Assembly (NCBI RefSeq): GCF_039531105.1
Contig: NZ_BAAAPK010000001.1
Location: 1,674,001-1,738,000, forward strand
Length of the DNA: 64,000 bases
DNA from: Microbacterium lacus
Lineage (GTDB): Bacteria > Actinomycetota > Actinomycetes > Actinomycetales > Microbacteriaceae
Direction of reading: 5' to 3'
Both the position numbers and the translations under genes were made by a program. Below the pieces are notes generated by a model. It was not told the DNA's origin. It worked only from the letters and a program-made list of their open reading frames with translations, and did not search any database. This document shows, one piece after another, positions 7,121 through 17,297 of the stretch. Numbering within the stretch: the first letter of the stretch is position 1; each line of letters opens with the position of its first letter.

Positions 7121-9478
7121 ATGCGATCAAGGTCACACCCGCGCGGCGCCCGGCGCTTCGCCGCCGCAGCTGCTCTCACCGCCGCGGCACTCGGAGCGAG
7201 TGCTCTCGCCGCGCCCGCCGCTCAGGCCGATCCCACTCAGGTGCAGATCCTGGCCACGAACGACTTCCACGGCCGCATCGCCGCGAACGGCACAGAGGCA
7301 GGCGCCGCGAAGCTCGCGGGCGTGGTGCAGTCGCTGCGCGCGTCCAACCCGAACACGGTCTTCGCCGCCGCCGGCGACCTGATCGGCGCATCGACGTTCG
7401 AGTCGTTCATCCAGAGTGACAAGCCGACGATCGACGCGCTCAACGCGGCAGGCCTCGAGGTCTCGGCGGTGGGCAACCACGAGCTCGATCAGGGCTACGA
7501 CGACCTCGTCAACCGGGTGATGGCGCCCTACGACGCGGTGACGAACCCGTACGGCGGCGCGGAATGGCAGTACATCGCCGCCAATCTGAAGGTGCGCGCG
7601 ACCGGCGATGACGCGGTCCCGGCGACGTGGATCAAGGAATTCGGCGACGTGCAGGTCGGGTTCGTCGGCGCGGTCACCGAAGAGCTGCCCGCACTGGTCA
7701 GTCCTTCCGGCATCGCCGACATCGAGGTGCGCGGCATCGTCGACTCCGTCAACGCCGAGGCCGCTGAACTGGTCAGCGCCGGCGCCGATCTCGTCGTGAT
7801 GCTCGTGCACGAGGGCGCGGCGACGACCGACTGCCAGCAGGGCATCGCCGCCGGGACCACGTGGGGCGAGATCGTCGGCGGGGTCTCGGCCGACGTCGAT
7901 GCGATCGTCTCCGGTCACACCCACCTCGCCTACAACTGCGAGTACCCCGTGCAGCAGTGGGCCAACGAGCAGCGCCCGGTCGTGAACCGACCCGTGGTCT
8001 CCGCGGGTCAGTACGGCACGAACCTGAACCAGCTGCTGTTCACCGTGGACGGCAGCACCGGTGTCGTGAGCGCGAAGACCCAGAACATCATCGCGATCGC
8101 CCCGCAGGCTGCGGCGCCCGATTCGGCGGTGGCCGCTCTCGTCGCCGAGGCGATCGCCGAAGCGGACGTGCTCGGTGCGGAGCCCCTCGGCGAGATCGCC
8201 GGCGGATTCAACCGGGCGAAGCTCGCGAACGGCACGACCGAGAACCGCGGCGGCGAATCGACGCTGGGAAACCTGGTCGCCGAGGTCCAGCAGTGGGCGA
8301 CCGAAGCGCCGGAGTCCGGAGGCGCACAGATCGCGTTCATGAACCCGGGCGGACTCCGTCAGGACATGGTCGGGACGGATGCGGGCACCGGCGCATACCC
8401 GCGGACGCTCACCTACAAGCAGGCTGCGGTCGTGCAGCCGTTCGCGAACACGCTCGTGAACCTGCAGCTGACCGGCGCCCAGATCAAGACCGTGCTCGAG
8501 CAGCAGTGGCAGCGCGATGCCTACAACGCTCTGCCGACCCGGCCGTACCTGCGACTCGGCGCGTCCGAGGGCTTCGAGTACACCTACACCCAGCAGACCG
8601 TGACGGAGACCCAGCGCGACAACCCCACGACGGCGGAGAACGAAGAGGGCCGTACCTACCAGGCTCCGCGGGGCACCGTCACCGGCATGTGGCTGAACGG
8701 CGAGCCGATCGACCCGGCCGCGACCTACTCGGTCACGGTCAACTCGTTCCTCTCCAGCGGCGGCGACAACTTCCGCGAGTTCGCCAACGGCGCGAACCGC
8801 CGCGACACGGGCAAGGTCGATCTCGCTGCGATGGTGGACTACCTCGGGCAGTTCGCCCCGGCCGGCTCGCCGCTGGCGGTCGACTACTCGCAGCGCGCCG
8901 TCGAGGTTGCTCCGGCCGCCGGCTCGCCGGCGTCCTACGCACCGCGGGGAACGGCATCCTTCCAGGTGAAGTCCTGGGCCATGACCGCGCCCGGTGACGC
9001 CAAGGACAGCGAGATCATCGTCAGCTCGGGTGGTCGCGAGCTCGGGCGCTTCCCCGTGGACAACACCGTCGGGACCGCGATCTACGACGATTACGGCACG
9101 GCGTCGATCTCGGTGACGCTGCCGCCGAACGTCCGCCCGGGCGCCGCGGAGCTGACCCTCACGGGCGCGACGACCGGCACCGAGGTCTCCGTGCCGATCA
9201 CGATCGGAGAGAAGTCCACCCTCAGCCTGCGCACGAAGCAGGACGGGCGCGGAGGCGACGTCAGTGCGACCGTGACGGTCCGCACGAAGGGCACCGGCAC
9301 CGGAACGGTGCAGCTGCGCGAGGGCGACGTGGTGATCGGCTCCGCGCAGATCGTCGACGGCTCCGCGACGTTCGATCTGACCGGGCTCTCGGCCGGCCGA
9401 CACCGCATCACCGCGGTGTACTCCGGCGACGCGAGCACGCTCGGCAGCGAGGTCTCCGGAACGGTCCGCGTCCGCTGA
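7121..9478 (+). CDS. Secreted bifunctional 5'-nucleotidase/metallophosphoesterase with Ig-like tail
   Basis: An exported UshA-family enzyme that likely hydrolyses extracellular nucleotides. The 785-residue product starts at ATG 7121 behind GGAGGA. A signal peptide of about 36 residues (Arg-rich start, Ala-rich core, AQA-D cleavage site) is followed by a metallophosphatase domain with NDFHGR, GDLIGAST, GNHELDQGYDD and GHTHLAYN metal-binding motifs. The C-terminal nucleotidase domain contains NPGGLRQDM and FLSSGGDNF. The last 85 residues look like a bacterial Ig-like repeat (AVYSGDAST). There is no LPxTG or membrane anchor, so it may be fully released. A strong terminator follows. Confidence 0.9.
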   Translation: MRSRSHPRGARRFAAAAALTAAALGASALAAPAAQADPTQVQILATNDFHGRIAANGTEAGAAKLAGVVQSLRASNPNTVFAAAGDLIGASTFESFIQSDKPTIDALNAAGLEVSAVGNHELDQGYDDLVNRVMAPYDAVTNPYGGAEWQYIAANLKVRATGDDAVPATWIKEFGDVQVGFVGAVTEELPALVSPSGIADIEVRGIVDSVNAEAAELVSAGADLVVMLVHEGAATTDCQQGIAAGTTWGEIVGGVSADVDAIVSGHTHLAYNCEYPVQQWANEQRPVVNRPVVSAGQYGTNLNQLLFTVDGSTGVVSAKTQNIIAIAPQAAAPDSAVAALVAEAIAEADVLGAEPLGEIAGGFNRAKLANGTTENRGGESTLGNLVAEVQQWATEAPESGGAQIAFMNPGGLRQDMVGTDAGTGAYPRTLTYKQAAVVQPFANTLVNLQLTGAQIKTVLEQQWQRDAYNALPTRPYLRLGASEGFEYTYTQQTVTETQRDNPTTAENEEGRTYQAPRGTVTGMWLNGEPIDPAATYSVTVNSFLSSGGDNFREFANGANRRDTGKVDLAAMVDYLGQFAPAGSPLAVDYSQRAVEVAPAAGSPASYAPRGTASFQVKSWAMTAPGDAKDSEIIVSSGGRELGRFPVDNTVGTAIYDDYGTASISVTLPPNVRPGAAELTLTGATTGTEVSVPITIGEKSTLSLRTKQDGRGGDVSATVTVRTKGTGTGTVQLREGDVVIGSAQIVDGSATFDLTGLSAGRHRITAVYSGDASTLGSEVSGTVRVR

Positions 9479-9499
9479 TTCGCTGACAGCGCACCCTCG

Positions 9500-9535
9500 G
9501 GCGGGGCCTCCGACCTTCGTGTCGGAGGCCCCGCC
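9500..9535 (+). terminator. Perfect 15-bp hairpin terminator of the nucleotidase gene
   Basis: Arms GGCGGGGCCTCCGAC and GTCGGAGGCCCCGCC flank a CTTCGT loop, 21 nt after the stop codon. Its 3' arm is also the upstream box and spacer of the uvrA promoter, and the uvrA -10 starts at the very next base. Confidence 0.8.
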
Positions 9536-9541
9536 TAGACT
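9520..9541 (+). promoter_or_regulatory. Candidate PafBC (RecA-NDp type) damage promoter of uvrA
   Basis: TGTCGGAG (9520-9527), 8-nt spacer (9528-9535) and -10 TAGACT (9536-9541) have the same layout as the uvrB promoter and the RecA-NDp consensus. The -10 ends 6 nt before GTG 9548. Confidence 0.65.
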
Positions 9542-9547
9542 TGTGCG

Positions 9548-12445
9548 GTGCCCATCGTCCCCGTCGCCGCGCCCGGAAACACCAGTGGAAAGCTCAGTGT
9601 CCGGGGCGCCCGTGTCCACAATCTCAAGGATGTCGACCTCGACATCCCCCGCGACTCGCTCGTCGTCTTCACCGGTCTGAGCGGATCCGGAAAGTCCAGC
9701 CTCGCGTTCGACACGATCTTCGCCGAAGGGCAGCGTCGCTACGTCGAGTCGCTCAGCGCCTACGCGCGTCAGTTCCTCGGACAGGTCGATCGCCCCGACG
9801 TGGACTTCATCGAGGGTCTCAGTCCCGCGGTGAGCATCGACCAGAAGTCCACGAACCGCAACCCGCGATCGACCGTCGGAACGATCACCGAGATCTTCGA
9901 CTACATGCGTCTGCTCTGGGCGCGCATCGGGGTACCGCACTGCCCGGAGTGCGGCGAGGTGATCCAGCGGCAGACCGTCCAGCAGATCGCCGATCAGCTC
10001 ATGGAGCTGCCCGAGCGCACCCGTTACCAGATCGTCGCCCCCGTCGTCTCGCAGAAGAAGGGCGAGTTCGTCGACCTGTTCAAGGAGCTGTCGGCGAAGG
10101 GGTACGCGCGTGCCGTGGTCGACGGTGAGCTCATCCAGCTGGCCGAGCCGCCCGTGCTCAAGAAGAGCTACAAGCACGACATCGCGGTGGTCGTGGACCG
10201 TCTCGTGGCCAGCGACGACATCCTGAGCCGGGTGACCGACTCCGTCGAGACCGCCCTGGGCCTCGCCGGCGGCATCGTCCAGGTCAACTTCGTCGATGAG
10301 GAGGGGGACGCCGCCTGGCAGTCGTTCTCCGAGAAACTGGCCTGCCCGAACGGCCACCCTCTGCAGCTCACCGAGATCGAGCCGCGCACCTTCTCGTTCA
10401 ACGCGCCGTTCGGCGCGTGCCCGACGTGTTCCGGTCTCGGCACCCGCATGTCCGTGGACGTCGACCTCATGCTCGGCGACGAGGACCTCTCCATCCGCGA
10501 AGGCGTCCTCATCCCGTGGACCACGCAGGGCAAAGGTCTCTTCCAGTACTACGAACGCCTTCTCGAGGGACTCGCGTCCGATCTGAACTTCTCACTGGAC
10601 ACGCCGTGGCGCGACCTGCGCGTCGACGTGCAGGATGCCGTGCTCCGCGGTGAGAACTACAAGGTGACCGTCAAGTGGAAGAACCGCTACGGCCGCGAGA
10701 TGCGCTATTCGTCGGGCTTCGAAGGTGTCGTGCCGTACATCGAGCGGCAGTACATCCAGGCCGACTCCGACTCGCAGCGCCAGCGGTGGTCCGAGTACCT
10801 GCGCGAAGTGCCGTGCCTGGCGTGCAACGGCGACCGACTCAAGCCCGAAGTGCTCGCCGTCCTGGTCCACGGCCACTCCATCGCGGATGCCGCACGCCTG
10901 AGCCTCGCGGATGCCCAGGAGTACTTCGACAAACTCGAGCTCACTCCGCGCGAGGCGAAGATCGCCGCGCAGGTCCTGCGTGAGATCCGCGCGCGCCTGA
11001 ACTTCCTCCTGCAGGTGGGGCTGAACTATCTGAGCCTCAGCCGCTCGGCCGGGTCTCTCTCCGGCGGCGAGGCGCAGCGCATCCGTCTGGCCACGCAGAT
11101 CGGCTCCGGACTCACCGGCGTGCTCTACGTGCTGGATGAGCCGTCGATCGGCCTGCACCAGAGGGACAACCGCCGGCTCATCGAGACGCTGCTCACCCTG
11201 CGCGACCTCGGCAACACGCTCATCGTCGTCGAGCACGACGAGGAGACGATCCACGCGGCCGACTGGGTCGTGGACATCGGACCACGCGCGGGCGTCGACG
11301 GCGGTCACGTGGTGCACTCCGGTCCGCTCGCCGAACTCCTCACGGACAGCGAGTCGATCACGGGCGACTATCTGGCCGGCCGACGGTCGATCCCGACGCC
11401 GAAGAAGCGACGTCGCATCGACAAGAAGCGAATGATCACGGTCGTCGGGGCGCGCGAGAACAACCTGCGCAACGTCACGGTCGACTTCCCGCTCGGCGTC
11501 ATGACGGCGGTGACCGGGGTCAGCGGCTCGGGCAAATCGTCGCTCGTGAACGGCATCCTGTACGAAGTCCTCGCCACGCGTCTGAACGGCGCGCGTCGCA
11601 TCGCGGGCAAGCACACCCGCGTGACGGGCCTGGACAACCTCGACAAGGTCGTCCACGTCGATCAGGCGCCGATCGGCCGTACGCCGCGCTCGAATCCGGC
11701 GACATACACCGGCGTGTTCGATCGGGTGCGGACCCTGTTCAGCGAGACACCCGAGGCGAAGGCACGCGGCTACCAGCCCGGGCGCTTCAGCTTCAACGTC
11801 AAGGGCGGGCGCTGCGAGGCGTGCTCGGGTGACGGCACGATCAAGATCGAGATGAACTTCCTGCCCGATGTGTACGTCGACTGCGAGGTGTGCCACGGCA
11901 AGCGATACAACCGCGACACGCTGTCGGTGCACTACAAGGGCAAGAACATCGCCGAAGTGCTCGAGATGCCGATCGCCGAGGCGGCGGAGTTCTTCGAGCC
12001 GATCCAGGCGATCCACCGGTATCTGAAGACGCTCGTGGACGTGGGCCTCGGCTACGTCCGGCTCGGCCAGTCGGCGACGACGCTCAGCGGCGGCGAGGCG
12101 CAGCGCGTGAAGCTCGCGACCGAGCTCCAGCGCCGCAGTAACGGCCGCAGCATCTACGTCCTCGACGAGCCGACGACCGGCTTGCACTTCGAAGACGTCG
12201 CCCGGCTGCTCGAGGTTCTCGGCAGCCTGGTCGAGAAGGGCAACACGGTGATCGTGATCGAGCACAACCTCGACGTGATCAAGTCCTCCGACTGGGTGAT
12301 CGACCTCGGACCGGAGGGGGGCTCCGGCGGCGGGCAGATCGTGGCGACCGGCACGCCCGAGCAGGTCGCGCGGGTCGAGGGCAGCCACACCGGCGCGTTC
12401 CTGGCGGAGGTGCTCGGCCTGTCTGCGGTGCGCAAGGCCGGGTGA
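9548..12445 (+). CDS. uvrA: Excinuclease ABC subunit A
   Basis: ABC-type damage sensor of nucleotide excision repair that loads UvrB. The product has 965 residues, of usual length, with two nucleotide-binding modules. The first has Walker [10 protein letters not shown] (about 36-44) and signature [13 protein letters not shown]; the second has GVSGSGKSS (about 657-665) and [13 protein letters not shown]. Zinc-binding cysteines are seen in CPECGEV, CLACNGD and CEACSGDG...CEVCHGK. GTG 9548 matches the start expected from the -10 at 9536-9541. uvrC follows after 6 bp, so both are probably co-transcribed from the damage-type promoter. Confidence 0.98.
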   Translation: MPIVPVAAPGNTSGKLSVRGARVHNLKDVDLDIPRDSLVVFTGLSGSGKSSLAFDTIFAEGQRRYVESLSAYARQFLGQVDRPDVDFIEGLSPAVSIDQKSTNRNPRSTVGTITEIFDYMRLLWARIGVPHCPECGEVIQRQTVQQIADQLMELPERTRYQIVAPVVSQKKGEFVDLFKELSAKGYARAVVDGELIQLAEPPVLKKSYKHDIAVVVDRLVASDDILSRVTDSVETALGLAGGIVQVNFVDEEGDAAWQSFSEKLACPNGHPLQLTEIEPRTFSFNAPFGACPTCSGLGTRMSVDVDLMLGDEDLSIREGVLIPWTTQGKGLFQYYERLLEGLASDLNFSLDTPWRDLRVDVQDAVLRGENYKVTVKWKNRYGREMRYSSGFEGVVPYIERQYIQADSDSQRQRWSEYLREVPCLACNGDRLKPEVLAVLVHGHSIADAARLSLADAQEYFDKLELTPREAKIAAQVLREIRARLNFLLQVGLNYLSLSRSAGSLSGGEAQRIRLATQIGSGLTGVLYVLDEPSIGLHQRDNRRLIETLLTLRDLGNTLIVVEHDEETIHAADWVVDIGPRAGVDGGHVVHSGPLAELLTDSESITGDYLAGRRSIPTPKKRRRIDKKRMITVVGARENNLRNVTVDFPLGVMTAVTGVSGSGKSSLVNGILYEVLATRLNGARRIAGKHTRVTGLDNLDKVVHVDQAPIGRTPRSNPATYTGVFDRVRTLFSETPEAKARGYQPGRFSFNVKGGRCEACSGDGTIKIEMNFLPDVYVDCEVCHGKRYNRDTLSVHYKGKNIAEVLEMPIAEAAEFFEPIQAIHRYLKTLVDVGLGYVRLGQSATTLSGGEAQRVKLATELQRRSNGRSIYVLDEPTTGLHFEDVARLLEVLGSLVEKGNTVIVIEHNLDVIKSSDWVIDLGPEGGSGGGQIVATGTPEQVARVEGSHTGAFLAEVLGLSAVRKAG

Positions 12446-12451
12446 TCCGGG

Positions 12452-14335
12452 GTGGCCAAGACGGCGCGACCGACGGTCGCGTACAAACCGCGCCCAGGTG
12501 AGATCCCGACCAATCCCGGGGTGTACCGGTTCCGGGACGCCTCGGGCCGGGTGCTCTACGTCGGCAAGGCGAAGAACCTGCGCGCGCGGCTGTCGAACTA
12601 CTTCGCGCCGCTGCGGACGCTGCACGAGCGCACGCGGCGGATGGTCACGAGCGCGGCATCCGTCGAGTGGACGGTCGTGGCCAGCGACGTGGACTCCCTG
12701 CAGCTGGAGTACATGTGGATCAAGGAGTTCGATCCGCCGTTCAACGTCCGCTACCGCGACGACAAGTCGTACCCGTTCATGGCGATCACGCTCGCCGACG
12801 AGGCTCCCCGCGTGATCGTGACACGCAACCGGCGCATTCCCGGTGCGAAGTACTTCGGCCCGTACCCCAAGGTGTGGGCGGTGCACGACACGATCGATCT
12901 GATGATCAAGGTCTTCCCGATCCGCACGTGCAGCGACGCGTCGTACAAGAAGGCGATGGCGACGGGGCGGCCCTGCTTCCCCGGGCAGATCGGCCGCTGC
13001 GGCGGCCCGTGCTCGATGAAGGTCACGATCGAGGAGCATCGCGCGATCGTCGACGACTTCGTCGCGTTCATGGCCGGCGGCGATCAGCGCTTCTCGCGGG
13101 AGCTCAACGCCCGCATGCGCGAGGCGTCCGCCGCGATGGACTACGAAGCGGCAGCCGTGTACCGGGACCGGCTCCAGGCGATCGACGCCGTACTCAACAA
13201 GAGCGCGCTCGTGCTGTCCGAGGACACGGATGCCGACCTCTTCGGCATCGCGGAGGACGAGCTCAGCGCCGCCGTGCAGCAGTTCGTGATCCGCGGCGGC
13301 CGCGTCCGCGGTGTGCGCGCGACCACGATCGACAAGGAGATCGACATCGACGGGGCCGATCTCGTCGATCAGGTGGTCCAGCGCGCGTACGGGGATGCCG
13401 CCGCCGCCGACATCCCGCGCCAGGTCCTCGTCCCCGCACTGCCCGAGGACGCGGCCGAACTCGAGATGTGGCTGCGCGAGCGACGCGGCAAGCAGGTGAG
13501 CATCCAGGTCGCGCAGCGGGGTCGCAAGGCGGAGCTGCTCAAGACGGCGAACCTGAACGCCCAGCAGGCGCTCATCCTGCACAAGACCCGACGGACGAGT
13601 GACTACGTCGCCCGCACGCAGGCGCTCACGGACCTGCAGGAGGCCCTCGGACTCAGCGAAGCGCCGCTGCGCATCGAGTGCTACGACGTCTCCCACCTCG
13701 GCGGCACGAATGTGGTCGCCTCCATGGTCGTGTTCGAGGACGGCCTGCCGCGCAAGGACCAGTACCGAAACTTCGGCGTGAGCGAGACGACGGACGACAC
13801 CGACTCGCTGTACCAGGTGCTGATCCGGCGACTGGCGTACCTGGACCGCCCGGAGCCGGTGGAGGATCCGGATTCCACCGCGCCCAAACGGCCCCGCTTC
13901 GCCTACCCGCCGCAGCTCCTCGTCGTCGACGGCGGCAAGCCGCAGGTCGAGGCGGCCGCGCGCGCTCTCGCGGATGCCGGGCACGAGGAGATCGCGCTGT
14001 GCGGGATCGCCAAGCGACTCGAGGAGGTGTGGCTGCCGGGGGAGGAGTATCCGGTCATCCTCCCGCGCACGAGCGAGGCGCTGTACCTGCTGCAGAGACT
14101 GCGCGACGAGGCGCACCGTTTCGCGATCACCCACCAGCGCCGGCGCCGGCGCCGCGACATCCAGAGCGTGCTGGCGGAGGTGCCCGGACTCGGTGAGGCG
14201 CGCATCAAGGCGCTGCTGCGGCACTTCGGTTCCGTCGCGGCACTCAAGCAGGCCACGCCCGAGGAGATCACCGAGTTACCCGGCGTCGGGCCGAAGCTCG
14301 CGGCTGCCATCCATGCCCACCTGGCGAGTGGGTAG
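12452..14335 (+). CDS. uvrC: Excinuclease ABC subunit C
   Basis: Dual-incision nuclease of nucleotide excision repair, cutting 3' and then 5' of the lesion in the UvrB-DNA complex. The 627-residue product starts at a GTG 6 bp after uvrA. Domains in order: GIY-YIG nuclease ([20 protein letters not shown], about 16-95), a cysteine cluster ([20 protein letters not shown], with GRCGGPC after it), the UVR domain near 200-235, the RNase H-like nuclease with [10 protein letters not shown] and [10 protein letters not shown], and C-terminal helix-hairpin-helices ([13 protein letters not shown]). It forms an operon with uvrA. Confidence 0.97.
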   Translation: MAKTARPTVAYKPRPGEIPTNPGVYRFRDASGRVLYVGKAKNLRARLSNYFAPLRTLHERTRRMVTSAASVEWTVVASDVDSLQLEYMWIKEFDPPFNVRYRDDKSYPFMAITLADEAPRVIVTRNRRIPGAKYFGPYPKVWAVHDTIDLMIKVFPIRTCSDASYKKAMATGRPCFPGQIGRCGGPCSMKVTIEEHRAIVDDFVAFMAGGDQRFSRELNARMREASAAMDYEAAAVYRDRLQAIDAVLNKSALVLSEDTDADLFGIAEDELSAAVQQFVIRGGRVRGVRATTIDKEIDIDGADLVDQVVQRAYGDAAAADIPRQVLVPALPEDAAELEMWLRERRGKQVSIQVAQRGRKAELLKTANLNAQQALILHKTRRTSDYVARTQALTDLQEALGLSEAPLRIECYDVSHLGGTNVVASMVVFEDGLPRKDQYRNFGVSETTDDTDSLYQVLIRRLAYLDRPEPVEDPDSTAPKRPRFAYPPQLLVVDGGKPQVEAAARALADAGHEEIALCGIAKRLEEVWLPGEEYPVILPRTSEALYLLQRLRDEAHRFAITHQRRRRRRDIQSVLAEVPGLGEARIKALLRHFGSVAALKQATPEEITELPGVGPKLAAAIHAHLASG

Positions 14336-14381
14336 GCTGGGCACCCGGAGTCGAGCGCGCGGGGAGCAGGTGGCGGAGGCC

Positions 14382-15284
14382 ATGACGGACCTTGAGGAAG
14401 CGGCTTCGGCCGACCATCGCGACGGCGGAGAGGTGCTGATCGTCACCGGCATGTCCGGCGCCGGCAGGTCGACGGTCGCCGACGCGCTGGAGGACCTCGG
14501 CTGGTACGTCGTGGACAACCTGCCGCCCCAGATGCTGCGCCCGTTGCTCGACCTCACCGAGCTTGCAGCCGGCGCGCTGCCGCGGGTCGCCGTGGTCGTG
14601 GACGTGCGGGGACGGGATCTGTTCGTCGACCTCCCCGAAGTGACCCGCGCGCTGCAGCGCAGCCGTCGTCAGGTCCGGACGATGTTCCTGGACGCGTCCG
14701 ACGACGTGCTCGTACGCCGGTTCGAGGCGGTCCGCCGCCCCCATCCGCTGCAGGGCGACGGCACGATCCTGGACGGCATCCTCCTCGAACGCGAGCGACT
14801 GGCGATCGTGCGAGAGAGCGCAGACGTGCTGATCGACACGTCGGGTTTCAACATCCACCAGCTCGCCACGCGCGTGATCGAACTGTTCTCCGCCGAGGAT
14901 GCCGCGCGCCACACCGTGACGGTGATGAGCTTCGGCTTCAAGTACGGACTGCCGCCGGACGCCGACCTCGTGGCCGACATGCGATTCCTGCCGAACCCGT
15001 TCTGGAACGACGAACTCCGCGCCCTCACCGGCGAGGATGAGGCCGTCCGCGACTACGTGCTCGCCCAGGACGGTGCGTCGGACTTCCTCGACTCGTACGC
15101 CGCCGCGCTCGAACCGGTCCTGGCCGGCTATCAGCGCGAGAACAAGGGCCACTCGGTCGTCGCGGTCGGATGCACCGGCGGCAAGCACCGCTCCGTCGCG
15201 ATGGCCCGCGAGCTCGCTGCGCGCCTGTCGGCGCTTCCCGGGGTGGCCGTCCGGGTGAAGCACAGGGACCTGGGTCGCGAGTAG
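14382..15284 (+). CDS. rapZ: RapZ-family nucleotide-binding protein
   Basis: P-loop protein of the RapZ/YvcJ family. In E. coli RapZ controls GlmS through small RNAs and RNase E; its role in actinobacteria is not established. The 300-residue product has a Walker A-like GMSGAGRST with Arg in place of the usual Lys, as in other actinobacterial homologues, followed by [17 protein letters not shown]. The C-terminal domain has [15 protein letters not shown] and [11 protein letters not shown]. The start is uncertain: ATG 14382 is used, but GTG 14370, with GGGGAG upstream, is an equal alternative. A TAGGCT at 14332-14337 could give it its own promoter inside the uvrC end. Confidence 0.93.
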   Translation: MTDLEEAASADHRDGGEVLIVTGMSGAGRSTVADALEDLGWYVVDNLPPQMLRPLLDLTELAAGALPRVAVVVDVRGRDLFVDLPEVTRALQRSRRQVRTMFLDASDDVLVRRFEAVRRPHPLQGDGTILDGILLERERLAIVRESADVLIDTSGFNIHQLATRVIELFSAEDAARHTVTVMSFGFKYGLPPDADLVADMRFLPNPFWNDELRALTGEDEAVRDYVLAQDGASDFLDSYAAALEPVLAGYQRENKGHSVVAVGCTGGKHRSVAMARELAARLSALPGVAVRVKHRDLGRE

Positions 15285-15287
15285 GCT
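15282..15287 (+). promoter_or_regulatory. -10 element TAGGCT upstream of whiA, overlapping the rapZ stop codon
   Basis: TAGGCT includes the rapZ TAG stop. It would give whiA a separate transcript with a leader of about 40 nt that carries a GAGGAG ribosome-binding site. Confidence 0.45.
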
Positions 15288-15332
15288 GGACCGTCGTTCC
15301 CCCACCCGACAACGCCCACCACGAGGAGATCC

Positions 15333-16310
15333 GTGTCGCTGACCGCTGACGTGAAGGCCGAACTGACCTCAGTACGCGATCCCAGCCCCACGGCTCGCGT
15401 AGCCGAGCTGACCTCGCTCCTGCGGTTCTCCGGCGGCCTGCACTCGATCGCCGGCCGCGTCGCCGTCGAGGCGGAACTGGATTCGGATCCGCTGGCCCGC
15501 CGGGTCGCGCGCGACCTCATGGAGATCTACGGCGTTCGTCCCGAACTCGTCCACGTGCAGGGGTCGGGTGCCCGCAACGGCAGCCACTACGCCGTCCGGG
15601 TCATCGACGGCGGCGAGACCCTCGCTCGGCAGACCGGGTTGCTCGATCAGCGGCGCCGGCCGGTCCGCGGCCTGCCCAACAAGCTCACGACCGGATCGCG
15701 CGGCGATCTCGCGGCGATCTGGCGCGGCGCGTTCCTGGCTGCCGGGACTCTCAGCGACCCCGGCAGGTCGGCCGCGCTGGAGATCACCTGCCCCGCGCCC
15801 GAGGCGGCGATGGCCCTCGTCGGTGCGGCGCACCGCCTGAACATCCCCGCCAAGGCCCGCGAGGTGCGCGGTGTGCCGCGCGTCGTCGTGCGCGAGGGGG
15901 AGGCGATCCGAGTGGCGCTCGCCCAGATGGGTGCCCAGCGTGCGGCGGGCGAATGGGATCAGATGCGCCAGCGCCGCGAGGTCCGCGCCGGGGTGAACCG
16001 ACTCGTCAACTTCGATGACGCGAACCTGCGTCGATCTGCGCAGGCCGCCGTCGCGGCGTGCGCACGCGTGGAGCGGGCGCTCGAGATCCTCGGTGAGGAG
16101 GTGCCCGAGCACCTCCGCGAAGCCGGCGCGCTGCGCCTGGCGCACCGCGACGCGAGCCTGGATGAGCTCGGCCACCACGCCGACCCCCCGCTGACGAAGG
16201 ACGCCGTCGCCGGACGCATCCGTCGACTGCTCGCGATGGCCGACAAGAAGGCCGAGGTCGAGGGGATCCCCGACACCGAGTCCGCCGTGCCGGTCGGCGC
16301 CGAGGACTGA
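15333..16310 (+). CDS. whiA: DNA-binding protein WhiA
   Basis: WhiA is a conserved Gram-positive regulator; in Streptomyces it works with WhiB in sporulation septation. The 325-residue product starts at GTG 15333 behind CGAGGAG. The N-terminal region ([20 protein letters not shown]) and central region ([13 protein letters not shown]) are LAGLIDADG homing-endonuclease-like folds without nuclease residues. The C-terminal helix-turn-helix region reads [19 protein letters not shown] and [19 protein letters not shown]. It follows rapZ directly; yvcK, usually between them in other actinobacteria, is absent. It abuts phzF tail to tail with no gap. Confidence 0.97.
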   Translation: MSLTADVKAELTSVRDPSPTARVAELTSLLRFSGGLHSIAGRVAVEAELDSDPLARRVARDLMEIYGVRPELVHVQGSGARNGSHYAVRVIDGGETLARQTGLLDQRRRPVRGLPNKLTTGSRGDLAAIWRGAFLAAGTLSDPGRSAALEITCPAPEAAMALVGAAHRLNIPAKAREVRGVPRVVVREGEAIRVALAQMGAQRAAGEWDQMRQRREVRAGVNRLVNFDDANLRRSAQAAVAACARVERALEILGEEVPEHLREAGALRLAHRDASLDELGHHADPPLTKDAVAGRIRRLLAMADKKAEVEGIPDTESAVPVGAED

Positions 16311-17159
16311 TCAGGGAATCGGGACAGCGCTTCCGGAGACCGTGATGCCGCCCGTCTCCGGGACATCCACCGTGAGCACTCCGGGGCGGCCGACGTGCCG
16401 GCCCTGGGTGATCACGATGCGCGCCGGCGGCCGCACGGCCCCGGTCGCACGCAGGTAGCCGCCGGTCGCGGCGGCGGCCGCGCCGGTCGCCGGATCCTCG
16501 ACCAGCGTGCCCACCGGGAAGATGTTGCGCGCGTCCCACCGGCCATCGCCGAGGTCGCGGAGCACGATGATCGTCGCCGGCCAGCCCTCGGCATCCATGA
16601 GAGCCCGCGCAGCGCCGGCGTCGAACGCGAACGTCTCGAACAGTTCGCTGTCCGCGAGCACGATCAGGGGATGCCGATTGCCGGCATACGCGAGCATCGG
16701 CGGGTGCGCGGCGTCCAGGTCGGCCCGTTCCGCACCGATCAGGGCCAGGACCGCGTCGAGCGGCCGATCGGCGAGGGGCTCGACGTACGGCTCGACGCTC
16801 GTGAAGGATGCCGCGCGCACCCCCGCGTCGATGCGTGTCGTGATCGCGACCTCGCCGACCCGGGTCTCGAACGCGAACATGCCGTCGCCTTCGGTCCGCG
16901 CCAGAGCGATCGCCGTCGCGACGGTCGCGTGACCGCAGAAGGGCACCTCCGCGACGGGGGAGAAGTACCGGATGCCGCGCCGCCGGCCTGCGCCGCTGAC
17001 GAAGGCCGTCTCGGCGTAGCCCACGTCGGCCGCGATCCGCTGCATGCGCGCCTCCGAGAGCGCATCGGCGCCGACGACGACGCCGGCGGGATTGCCGCCG
17101 TCGGGATCGCCCGTGAAGGCCGCCCAGCGTTCGATCACCGGTTCGGGATGCCGACTCAT
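16311..17159 (-). CDS. PhzF-family isomerase
   Basis: A 282-residue member of the PhzF/DapF-fold family, named after the phenazine isomerase; most family members act on unknown small metabolites. Seen are WAAFTGDPDGGNPAGVV at the start, the conserved glutamate in VGYAETAFV, PFCGHATVATA, and GTLVEDPATGAAAAATGGYL near the end, all typical. No phenazine genes are nearby, so a housekeeping role is more likely. ATG 17159 follows TACGAT (17171-17166, minus strand) by 6 nt, suggesting a leaderless message. Confidence 0.9.
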   Translation of the reverse strand: MSRHPEPVIERWAAFTGDPDGGNPAGVVVGADALSEARMQRIAADVGYAETAFVSGAGRRRGIRYFSPVAEVPFCGHATVATAIALARTEGDGMFAFETRVGEVAITTRIDAGVRAASFTSVEPYVEPLADRPLDAVLALIGAERADLDAAHPPMLAYAGNRHPLIVLADSELFETFAFDAGAARALMDAEGWPATIIVLRDLGDGRWDARNIFPVGTLVEDPATGAAAAATGGYLRATGAVRPPARIVITQGRHVGRPGVLTVDVPETGGITVSGSAVPIP

Positions 17160-17165
17160 CCGGCG

Positions 17166-17171
17166 ATCGTA
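17166..17171 (-). promoter_or_regulatory. -10 element TACGAT of phzF, leaderless
   Basis: On the minus strand TACGAT ends 6 nt before the phzF ATG. Confidence 0.55.
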
Positions 17172-17297
17172 GCGGCGATAGTGGGTGTCATCCAGGGAAG
17201 CAACCCCGGCGGCCGCGCGTTGCTGCTCGGTAGGATGAAGACGTCATTCTCGCTGGGCCGAGGAGTATCGGCTCAGCGCCGACAGGAAGAAGAGAAC

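Noticed and set aside
7133-10357. Long open frame on the minus strand, over 1000 codons, across the nucleotidase and uvrA
   Set aside because: It is antisense to two clear genes; such frames are common in high-GC DNA and its translation is Arg/Asp/Gly-rich without motifs.
10592-14224. Long minus-strand open frame across uvrA and uvrC
   Set aside because: Same reason: a shadow of well-supported genes on the other strand.
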